Of a DNA stretch of 11,321 nt, positions 5,792 through 11,321 are shown one piece after another. Every line of letters begins with the position of its first letter. Positions within the stretch are counted from its first letter, which is position 1. The DNA comes from Alphaproteobacteria bacterium (lineage in GTDB: Bacteria; Pseudomonadota; Alphaproteobacteria; Micavibrionales; UBA2020), in contig JAQSWE010000051.1 of NCBI GenBank assembly GCA_029266795.1, positions 1 to 11,321 on the forward strand, written 5' to 3'. A program made the position numbers and the translations under genes. The notes beneath the pieces were generated by a model. It did not search any database, had not been told where the DNA came from, and worked only from the letters and a program-made list of their open reading frames with translations.

Positions 5792-6619
5792 ATGAATGAC
5801 AAGAACAAAAAACTCGCAAAAACTTTCGCGGCCTACGCGCTGACCACCACGGCGCTGCTGGGCGGCGGCTTTGCGCTACAAAGCGGCGTGAATGCGCTGC
5901 AGCGCGAACCTGCCGCGATCACCGAAACGGTGCAGGCCGCTCAAGCACAGGAAGTGACCCGCCGCGACCTCGCCTCCGTGCCGCGCGGCGACGGCCATCC
6001 CGTCCTCGTCATCCCCGGATTTTTCGGCAATGACCTGTATATGACCGAATTGCAGAACACCATCCGCGGCCATGGCTACACGGTCTACGGATGGGAAGCC
6101 GGCATGAATCTCGGCCCCAGCCAGACTAAAGCCTTGCAGCTGGAAGAACACCTGAAACAAATTTATGAAGCCAACGGCCATAAAAAAGTCTCGCTGGTCG
6201 GCTATAGCCTCGGTGGCGTTTATGCGCGCGAGCTGGCACGGCGTCATCCGGAACTGGTCGAGAATGTCATCACGCTCGGTGCCCCCTTCGGCCAACGTGA
6301 ATCGGGCGGCCAGACGGATGCGCGCGTGGCGCAGATCCAGTCTTTCTACCAACAGGACAATATCGACCCGCGCGTGGCGCCCCCGGTGCCGACCACCTCG
6401 CTTTATTCCACGGGCGACTGGGTGGCGGGCTGGAAAGAGGCGCTGAACACCGGCGGCAAACAGGCGGAGAATGTCCGCGTCGGCGGCGGCCATATCGCCA
6501 TGCCCTTCGCCGACGATGTGGCGGCCGTCATCCTCGACCGCCTTGCGCAAAAAACCTATAACTGGCAGCCTGTAGCGAAGACGCCGGCAGCGCCTCCCCA
6601 CCACCCGTCCGGCGCATAA
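5792..6619 (+). CDS. Membrane-anchored alpha/beta hydrolase (lipase/esterase-like)
   Basis: This is a 275-residue serine hydrolase. After a basic start (MNDKNKKLAK) residues about 12-34 form one hydrophobic segment, so the enzyme is exported or anchored facing the periplasm. The fold begins with HPVLVIPGFFGND at 69-81, the oxyanion-hole strand, followed by YGWEAGMNLGPS at 99-110, a stretch seen in bacterial lipase-like hydrolases. The nucleophile elbow is GYSLG at 137-141 with serine 139; the likely acid is D209 in STGDWVAGW and the likely base H234 in GGGHIAM. The triad order and spacing are normal. Known relatives cleave esters, including lipids; the substrate here cannot be told. The end is proline-rich and short. 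The next gene starts 21 bases on, so the two are probably co-transcribed. The ATG at 5792 follows AAGG and AGGG. Confidence 0.83.
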   Translation: MNDKNKKLAKTFAAYALTTTALLGGGFALQSGVNALQREPAAITETVQAAQAQEVTRRDLASVPRGDGHPVLVIPGFFGNDLYMTELQNTIRGHGYTVYGWEAGMNLGPSQTKALQLEEHLKQIYEANGHKKVSLVGYSLGGVYARELARRHPELVENVITLGAPFGQRESGGQTDARVAQIQSFYQQDNIDPRVAPPVPTTSLYSTGDWVAGWKEALNTGGKQAENVRVGGGHIAMPFADDVAAVILDRLAQKTYNWQPVAKTPAAPPHHPSGA

Positions 6620-6629
6620 CCCCACGACC

Positions 6630-6633
6630 GGAG
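6630..6633 (+). promoter_or_regulatory. Shine-Dalgarno site supporting a TTG start
   Basis: GGAG ends 7 bases before the TTG at 6641. The alternative ATG at 6659 has no ribosome site in front and would cut into the first membrane helix's basic flank, so the TTG start is preferred. Confidence 0.55.
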
Positions 6634-6640
6634 TCGACGC

Positions 6641-8350
6641 TTGGGCAGCCGCATCTTCATGACACTTTTCGCCCTGCCCTTCCTCGGCGTCGGCATCTGG
6701 GCAACCTATTCGATTTCATCAAACCTGATGGAAGCGCAGGCCATGCAAGGCTGGGCGCCCGTGCAGGCGCGCGTGATATCCGGCGGCGTCGACAGCAGCA
6801 CCGACAGCGAAGGCAGCACAACATTTCGCGCCTATGCTGAGTATAAATACACTTATGCCGGGCAGGACTACACCGACACCCGTGTGGGCATCGAGGGCGG
6901 ATCCGACAATATCGGCGACACCCATGAAAGGCGCGGCGCGGAGCTGGAAGCCGCGCAGCGCGAGGGACGCAGCATCGAGGTCTATGTCGATCCCGATATG
7001 CCCTACAGTTCCGTCATTTACCGCGAGCTGCGCTGGGGCATGATCGCCTTCAAGGCGCTGTTTGCCCTGCTGTTCGGCGGCGCCGGCCTCGGGCTGATCA
7101 TTGCGGCGAACTTGAAAAAACGCCGCTACGACGCAGCGGCGCTCGGCACCACGGACGCGCCATGGCTTGCCAATCCTGACTGGCAGTCGAACGAAATCAA
7201 GTCGGGCTCGAAATCGACGATGTATTTCGCGTGGATTTTCGCAATCGTGTGGAACCTTGTCTCCGCTCCCCTTCCCTTCCTGCTGCGGGAAGAAGTGATT
7301 GAAAAACAGAATTACGCCGCGCTGATCGGGCTCTTGTTCCCGCTGGTCGGCATCGGGCTGCTGGTCTGGGCGGTGCGGCGCACGCTGGAATGGAAACGCT
7401 TCGGCGCTTCGCCCGTCATACTCGACCCCTTCCCCGCCGCCATTGGCGGGCAGGCGGGCGGCACGATGGAATTGCCGGTGCCGTTCGATTCCGCCAACCA
7501 GTTCCGCGTGTCGCTGTCTTGCGTCTACAGCTTTGAGTCCGGCAGCGGCAAGAACCGCTCGCGGTCGGAGCGCGTATCTTGGCAGGAAAGCGTGATCGCC
7601 CATGCGGAGCCGGGGCTTTACGGCACGCGCATACAATTCCGCTTTGACGTGCCTGCGGGTTTGACCCCCGCAGATGCCGTGAGGGTTGATGACGATTACA
7701 ATTTATGGCGGTTGAGCCTGCAGGCCGACTTGCCCGGCATCGACATTAACCGTGACTACGAAATTCCGGCCTATCCCGGCGCGGCAAAATCCCACATCGG
7801 CGACCGCGCGGCGGAGGCATCGCGCACAGCCACGAAAATCGCTGCCGAAAAGGATGTGCGCACGCGCATCGTGATGCAGGGTGACGCGATGTTCTACCCC
7901 ATGGGCCGCAACCTGCTGGCCGGACTGGTGGGTATCGTGTTCGGCGCCGCCTTCGCGGGCGTCGGCGTTTTCCTGTTTATGAAGGAAGACGCATGGTTCG
8001 GCGGCGCGATCTTCGGCGGCATCGGCGCACTGGTCTTCATCGGCTGCCTCTACGCTATCGCCAATTCACTCACCGTGAAGCGCGACAGCATGGGCAGCGG
8101 CGTCGAAACCGTGCGGCGGCTGTTCGGCATCCCCGTCCGGTCGCGATATGCGGCGGTTGACGATATTGTATCGCTTCACTGCGACAGCACCAGCAGTGCG
8201 CCGAAGGGCGGTCGGCATGTGAAATTCTACCGCGTATTTGGTAAGCTAAAGGACGGCACAGACATCACGCTGGGCGAGAGTTTCGAGGGCGAAGCGGAGG
8301 CTGAAGCCGGAATAGCGTTCATCAAGGATAAGCTAAGCTTGCGCCTGTAA
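6641..8350 (+). CDS. DUF3592 membrane protein with arrestin-like middle region
   Basis: The product is 569 residues with about six membrane helices (near 5-25, 133-157, 193-215, 226-246, 425-447 and 453-475). Residues 38-125 are a DUF3592 domain: GWAPVQARV, the tyrosine-rich YAEYKYTYAGQDYTD, and VYVDPDMPYSSVIYRE lie between the first two helices, probably outside the inner membrane. Residues about 256-378 form a beta-rich soluble region whose pattern (IQFRFDVPAGL, then WRLSLQADLPGIDI, then YEIPAY) recalls arrestin-like sandwiches found in large DUF3592 proteins. After the last helix pair, 478-569 is a small beta-rich domain facing the same side as the N-terminal end of that pair. No enzyme motif is visible; a scaffold or sensor role is a guess. 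The TTG at 6641 is chosen for its GGAG. It follows the hydrolase by 21 bases and likely shares its transcript. The domain calls are from memory of family patterns. Confidence 0.8.
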   Translation: MGSRIFMTLFALPFLGVGIWATYSISSNLMEAQAMQGWAPVQARVISGGVDSSTDSEGSTTFRAYAEYKYTYAGQDYTDTRVGIEGGSDNIGDTHERRGAELEAAQREGRSIEVYVDPDMPYSSVIYRELRWGMIAFKALFALLFGGAGLGLIIAANLKKRRYDAAALGTTDAPWLANPDWQSNEIKSGSKSTMYFAWIFAIVWNLVSAPLPFLLREEVIEKQNYAALIGLLFPLVGIGLLVWAVRRTLEWKRFGASPVILDPFPAAIGGQAGGTMELPVPFDSANQFRVSLSCVYSFESGSGKNRSRSERVSWQESVIAHAEPGLYGTRIQFRFDVPAGLTPADAVRVDDDYNLWRLSLQADLPGIDINRDYEIPAYPGAAKSHIGDRAAEASRTATKIAAEKDVRTRIVMQGDAMFYPMGRNLLAGLVGIVFGAAFAGVGVFLFMKEDAWFGGAIFGGIGALVFIGCLYAIANSLTVKRDSMGSGVETVRRLFGIPVRSRYAAVDDIVSLHCDSTSSAPKGGRHVKFYRVFGKLKDGTDITLGESFEGEAEAEAGIAFIKDKLSLRL

Positions 8351-8377
8351 CGCTATTTGGGGAACCGTTGCGCCTGT
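8339..8377 (+). repeat. Direct repeat TTGCGCCTGT, 29-base period
   Basis: TTGCGCCTGT occurs at 8339-8348, across the last codons and part of the stop of the DUF3592 gene, and again at 8368-8377 upstream of the antiporter gene. The starts are 29 bases apart, nearly three helical turns. This could be a paired operator or a local duplication. Confidence 0.35.
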
Positions 8378-8383
8378 GCTAGC

Positions 8384-8400
8384 GTTTGACAGGGTCAAAC
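8384..8400. repeat. Inverted repeat GTTTGAC-AGG-GTCAAAC before the antiporter gene
   Basis: The 7-base arms are perfect with a 3-base centre, and the right arm ends one base before the AAGG ribosome site (8402-8405) of the antiporter gene. It can be a dyad operator in DNA or a short hairpin in the leader RNA. No strong promoter is visible upstream; TTGGGG (8357-8362) with TAGCGT (8380-8385, spacer 17) is weak. Confidence 0.5.
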
Positions 8401-8412
8401 CAAGGTTGCCGC

Positions 8413-9621
8413 ATGCATAATTTCTCCCAGCTCCTGATCGTCCTCGGCATTGCAGGCCTGACCGTGCCGTTTTTGCACCGGCTCAAGATTACCCCTGTGC
8501 TAGGTTACCTGCTCTGCGGCGTGCTGATCGCGCCGCACGGCCCATTTGCCTGGATTGAAACGGAAGCGGCCGGCGCGGCGTCGGATGCCGCCGCCAGCAT
8601 AACAATGCCCGAAGGCGCGCTGGAGCGGTTTGGCGAGCTCGGCATCGTTTTCCTGATGTTCATGATCGGCCTGAAACTTTCCATCAACAACCTGTGGAAA
8701 ATGCGCCGCGACGTCTTCGGCCTCGGCGGATGTCAGGTTATGGTGACCGCGCTTGTCATCTTCTTCGTCGCCCGCGCCTTCGGCAATGGCGTGGAAATTT
8801 CGGTGCTGATGGCCGCCTGCCTGTCGTTTTCATCGACCGCCGTCGTCATGCAGCTGCTGGAGGAAAAAAAGAGCGAGGGCACGCCCATCGGCAAGCTGTG
8901 CTTTTCCGTCCTGCTGATGCAGGATTTGATGGTCGTGCCGGTGCTAGCGATGGTGTCGGTCTTCGCCGCATCCGACAGCGACAACCTGCTGTTCCCGATC
9001 GCCAAGGCGATGGGGATTGCGGCGGTTGCGATTACCCTGATTTACGTGCTGGGCATGCGCATTCTGCCGCCGCTTCTGAACATCGTAAAGCCGCACCGCC
9101 GCCGTGAATGGCTGATGTCCTTCGTGCTGTTCATCGTGATCGGGTCAGCCATGCTGACCGAATATGCCGGGTTATCGGGCGCGCTCGGCGCGTTCCTCGC
9201 GGGGCTGCTGCTCGCCGAAACGGAATACCGCAAGGATGTGGAGGAAATCATCGCGCCCGTGAAAGGCCTGCTGATGGGTGTGTTCTTCCTGTCTGTGGGG
9301 TTGATGGTCGACCTGCGCGAAGTGGCGGAGCATATGACCTGGCTGGCGGCATCGGTCGTCGGCATCGGCATCGCCAAAGCGGCCATCATGTTTGCCGTTG
9401 CGCGCGGCTTCGGGGTCCACAGGCGCGTGGCGGCGGAGGCCTCGATCATGCTGGGACAATGCGGCGAATTCGCCTTCGTCATCCTGACGCTCGCGCTGTC
9501 GGCGGGGCTGGTGCCGCGCGGCGATGCGCAGTTCTTCATGCTGGTAACGGCGCTGTCGATGTTCGTCACGCCTTTTGTCACAGCCTTGGCGCCGCGCATT
9601 TCAAAACTGCTGAAACGATAG
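8413..9621 (+). CDS. CPA2-family cation:proton antiporter (Kef-type), transport domain only
   Basis: This 402-residue inner-membrane protein has about twelve hydrophobic segments from residue 5 to 400. Features of the CPA2 family are plain: ITPVLGYLLCGVLIAPHG at 26-43, ELGIVFLMFMIGLKL at 75-89, SFSSTAVVMQLLEEK at 138-152, the ion-binding Gln-Asp pair at 170-171 in LLMQDLMVVP (the form typical of Kef potassium efflux systems), GALGAFLAGLLLAETEYR at 256-273, and LGQCGEFAFV at 347-356. It should exchange potassium or sodium for protons. KefB and KefC carry a further C-terminal NAD-binding RCK/TrkA-N domain of about 200 residues; here the chain stops right after the last helix. No separate RCK gene is adjacent. 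The ATG at 8413 follows AAGG; a TTG at 8386 lies inside the inverted repeat and is rejected. It starts 62 bases after the DUF3592 gene, and may be read with it or alone. The ion carried is unknown. Confidence 0.88.
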   Translation: MHNFSQLLIVLGIAGLTVPFLHRLKITPVLGYLLCGVLIAPHGPFAWIETEAAGAASDAAASITMPEGALERFGELGIVFLMFMIGLKLSINNLWKMRRDVFGLGGCQVMVTALVIFFVARAFGNGVEISVLMAACLSFSSTAVVMQLLEEKKSEGTPIGKLCFSVLLMQDLMVVPVLAMVSVFAASDSDNLLFPIAKAMGIAAVAITLIYVLGMRILPPLLNIVKPHRRREWLMSFVLFIVIGSAMLTEYAGLSGALGAFLAGLLLAETEYRKDVEEIIAPVKGLLMGVFFLSVGLMVDLREVAEHMTWLAASVVGIGIAKAAIMFAVARGFGVHRRVAAEASIMLGQCGEFAFVILTLALSAGLVPRGDAQFFMLVTALSMFVTPFVTALAPRISKLLKR

Positions 9622-9623
9622 AA

Positions 9624-10202
9624 TTACAGGTTGCTGCGGATGCTTTCGACCGTGCCGGGCGACATATCCTTCATCTGCTCGGCAAGCGCCTTCAGCCGCT
9701 TGAACGAGGTCGGCAGGCAGTTGTCGGGGACATCCTTCGCCTGTTCCGCGATCAGCGCGGCCAGTTCGCCGAACATCAGCACGGGCAGGTGTGTCTTGCG
9801 CATCATTTCGTCATGCATCTTGCCCGTGATCTGCTTGCCGTTGTTGTCATGCGTTACGATCTCGCAGCCGATTTTCTTAAACAGGTCGACCACCGCTGCC
9901 GTTTCGGCGCATTCCAGCGTCACGACGCAGGAGCGGTTGGTGACCGGGCTTTGCGGGCCGAACATCGGATGAATGCCAGAGACGCGGGCGCTATGCGCAA
10001 GGCAGGCATCATTCGGCTTCGCCTGTACGGAACATAAATTGACGAGATGCTTGCCCGCATGTTTCTGCGCCACATCGCCCACCGCCGAGACCGGCACCGC
10101 GATCAGGACGATATCCGCATCATCGGAAATTTCCGCATGGGCGGCCAGTTCATTGGCCAGAAAAGTGCCGAAAACGCCGCGGCCGATAATTGCTATTTTC
10201 AT
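9624..10202 (-). CDS. Compact TyrA-like (prephenate/arogenate dehydrogenase family) protein
   Basis: The product has only 192 residues, against about 270-300 for TyrA enzymes, which make tyrosine precursors by NAD(P)-dependent oxidative decarboxylation. Seen: the dinucleotide motif GRGVFG at 7-12, DIVLIAVPVSAV at 30-41, and GIHPMFGPQSP at 76-86, the hallmark of prephenate and arogenate dehydrogenases (the HPMFGP form is that of the E. coli T-protein and plant enzymes). A helical part follows (H130 to about 180). Only about 19 residues separate the glycine motif from the DIVLIAVP strand, too few for the second strand and its adenosine-binding residue, and the C-terminal dimerisation region is short. 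It may be an altered or non-catalytic relative. The ATG at 10202 follows AAGGGTGA; a GTG at 10211 lies inside that site. Its stop is 2 bases from the antiporter's. Whether the cell has another, full TyrA cannot be seen here. Confidence 0.78.
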   Translation of the reverse strand: MKIAIIGRGVFGTFLANELAAHAEISDDADIVLIAVPVSAVGDVAQKHAGKHLVNLCSVQAKPNDACLAHSARVSGIHPMFGPQSPVTNRSCVVTLECAETAAVVDLFKKIGCEIVTHDNNGKQITGKMHDEMMRKTHLPVLMFGELAALIAEQAKDVPDNCLPTSFKRLKALAEQMKDMSPGTVESIRSNL

Positions 10203-10227
10203 GTTGATCACCCTTGTTTTACGCCGG

Positions 10228-10257
10228 ATTATAGACGGGAAAAGCGCTTCGGGTCAC
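10228..10257 (-). promoter_or_regulatory. Putative promoter of the TyrA-like gene
   Basis: On the minus strand GTGACC (10257-10252, four of six) and a perfect TATAAT (10233-10228) are 18 bases apart. The RNA would start near 10221, giving a leader of about 19 bases that contains AAGGGTGA (10215-10208). The palindrome AAGCGCTT (10242-10249) lies in the spacer. Confidence 0.5.
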
Positions 10258-10258
10258 C

Positions 10259-10286
10259 TTGAAAAACGCAAGTCCCCGTATATATG
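10259..10286 (+). promoter_or_regulatory. Putative promoter of the LLM oxidoreductase gene
   Basis: TTGAAA (10259-10264) and TATATG (10281-10286) are 16 bases apart, matching five and four of six positions. The RNA would start near 10294, with a leader of about 28 bases holding GAAGG (10307-10311). The -35 box is one base away from the -35 box of the divergent promoter. Confidence 0.45.
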
Positions 10287-10321
10287 AGCCAACATACATC
10301 CCACCTGAAGGCCGCCCGCCC

Positions 10322-11321
10322 ATGACCGCAAAGATCCCCGTTTCCATCCTCGACCTCTGCCCTGTTCCCGATGGCTCGACGCCGGCGGATTCGTTCCGCA
10401 ACAGCCTTGAACTGGCGCAGTTAGCGGAGGCGAATGGCTATACCCGCTTCTGGCTGGCGGAGCATCACAACATGCCAGGCATCGCCTCAGCCGCGACAGC
10501 CGTCGTCATCGGCCATATCGCGGGCGGCACGAAAAAGATCCGCGTTGGTTCGGGCGGCATCATGCTGCCCAACCATTCTCCCTTGGTGATCGCGGAACAA
10601 TTCGGCACGCTGGAAAGCCTTTACCCCGGACGGATTGATTTGGGATTAGGCCGCGCCCCCGGCACTGACCAGATGACCAGCCAGGCCCTGCGCCGCGACG
10701 TGATGGCGGCAGCCGAGCGTTTCCCGCAGGATGTGCAGGAATTGCAAATATTGTTCGACGATATCGCCCCGGGCCAGAAACTCCGTGCCGTGCCGGGCGC
10801 GGGGCTGCATGTGCCGATCTGGATGCTGGGCTCCAGCACCTTCGGCGCGCAGCTGGCAGCGGCACTCGGCCTGCCTTACGCCTTCGCCGCGCATTTCGCG
10901 CCGGATGCGCTGCATGCAGCGCTCCATGTCTATCGCAGCCAGTTCCGCCCCTCGGCGCAGTTGCAGAAGCCTTACTTCATGCTGACCGTCAACGTGCTGG
11001 CGGCGGAGACGGAAGAACAGGCGAAGTATCATTTTACCTCGCACCAGCAGGCCTTTATCAACCTGCGGCGCGGACGCTCCGGGCAGTTACCGCCGCCCGT
11101 CACCGACATCGAATCCTTCTGGTCGCCGGCTGAAAAGGCGATGGTCAATCATTCCCTCGCCTATTCATTCGTCGGCACGGGCGCGCAGGTGGAAAACGGA
11201 TTGCGCGAGGTGATCACCGACCTGAAGCCGGATGAATTGATGCTGACCGGGCATGTCCATGACCATGCCGCGCGCCTGAAATCCTTCAAAATCGCGGCAA
11301 ATCTGGACCTTTTCGCCAGGG
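10322..11321 (+). CDS. LLM-class flavin-dependent oxidoreductase (partial, runs off right edge)
   Basis: The reading frame is open from the ATG at 10322 to the end of the window, 333 codons. Members of this luciferase-like group have about 330-345 residues, so only a few are missing. Seen: VSILDLCPV at 7-15 for the first barrel strand; RFWLAEHHNMPGIASAA at 43-59, the AEHHxxxxxA signature of the YhbW/MsnO8-like group; then RVGSGGIMLPNHSPLVIAEQ at about 76-95; and LYPGRIDLGLGRAPGTD at about 101-117, which in this family binds the flavin phosphate. These enzymes use reduced FMN, often with oxygen, on small organic substrates; many are flavin-dependent monooxygenases supplied by a separate reductase. 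The substrate cannot be told. The gene is divergent from the TyrA-like gene, with 119 bases and a pair of back-to-back promoters between. GAAGG lies 10 bases before the ATG. Confidence 0.9.
   Translation, partial: MTAKIPVSILDLCPVPDGSTPADSFRNSLELAQLAEANGYTRFWLAEHHNMPGIASAATAVVIGHIAGGTKKIRVGSGGIMLPNHSPLVIAEQFGTLESLYPGRIDLGLGRAPGTDQMTSQALRRDVMAAAERFPQDVQELQILFDDIAPGQKLRAVPGAGLHVPIWMLGSSTFGAQLAAALGLPYAFAAHFAPDALHAALHVYRSQFRPSAQLQKPYFMLTVNVLAAETEEQAKYHFTSHQQAFINLRRGRSGQLPPPVTDIESFWSPAEKAMVNHSLAYSFVGTGAQVENGLREVITDLKPDELMLTGHVHDHAARLKSFKIAANLDLFAR

Noticed and set aside
8386..8412. Antiporter start at TTG 8386
   Set aside because: It lies inside the inverted repeat, has no ribosome site, and would add nine residues before the first helix that the family does not need.
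9108..10037. 309-codon plus-strand frame spanning the end of the antiporter and most of the TyrA-like gene
   Set aside because: It crosses two assigned genes in the wrong frame and strand and shows no motif.
1..11321. Mobile island, prophage, defence system or biosynthetic cluster
   Set aside because: No integrase, transposase, terminal repeats, tRNA or composition break is visible, and the genes belong to unrelated functions.

Overview
The window is chromosomal DNA of about 60% GC with Shine-Dalgarno sites of the AAAGGA/GGAG type and an ordinary set of housekeeping and accessory genes. The mix (3-hydroxyisobutyrate dehydrogenase, DctA, FecR-domain protein, CPA2 antiporter, LLM flavoenzyme) and the codon use fit an alphaproteobacterium. 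A more exact placement is inference; several orphan proteins here would suit a little-studied Rhodospirillales or Micavibrio-like lineage. I see no RNA gene, insertion sequence, CRISPR array, phage gene or origin. No gap between genes exceeds 180 bases.

Layout: (1) 1-29, minus: first codons of an exported protein that runs off the left edge. (2) 144-1034, plus: 3-hydroxyisobutyrate dehydrogenase (mmsB). Its stop codon overlaps the stop of (3) 1031-1960, minus: a secreted FecR-domain protein with a long charged tail. Behind it lies (4) 2065-3333, minus: the C4-dicarboxylate transporter DctA. (5) 3513-4109, plus, and (6) 4113-4691, minus: two convergent orphan helical proteins. (7) 4761-5714, plus: a putative zinc metallopeptidase (HETGH), probably read from a leaderless mRNA. 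(8) 5792-6619, plus: a membrane-anchored alpha/beta hydrolase, followed 21 bases later by (9) 6641-8350, plus: a six-helix DUF3592 protein with an arrestin-like middle region. (10) 8413-9621, plus: a CPA2 (Kef-type) antiporter core without a regulatory domain. Its stop is 2 bases from that of (11) 9624-10202, minus: a very short TyrA-like protein. (12) 10322 to the right edge, plus: an LLM-class flavin oxidoreductase, divergent from (11).

How they work together: most genes look like independent transcription units. Genes 8 and 9 probably form an operon, perhaps extending to 10, and may serve the cell envelope. mmsB belongs to valine catabolism and DctA to C4-dicarboxylate uptake. All three convergent junctions are very tight (4-base overlap, 3-base gap, 2-base gap), so read-through transcripts must overlap. 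No convincing new multi-gene system is evident. The best candidates for novelty are the HETGH protein, the compact TyrA-like protein, the DUF3592/arrestin-like protein with its hydrolase partner, and the orphan pair 5/6.
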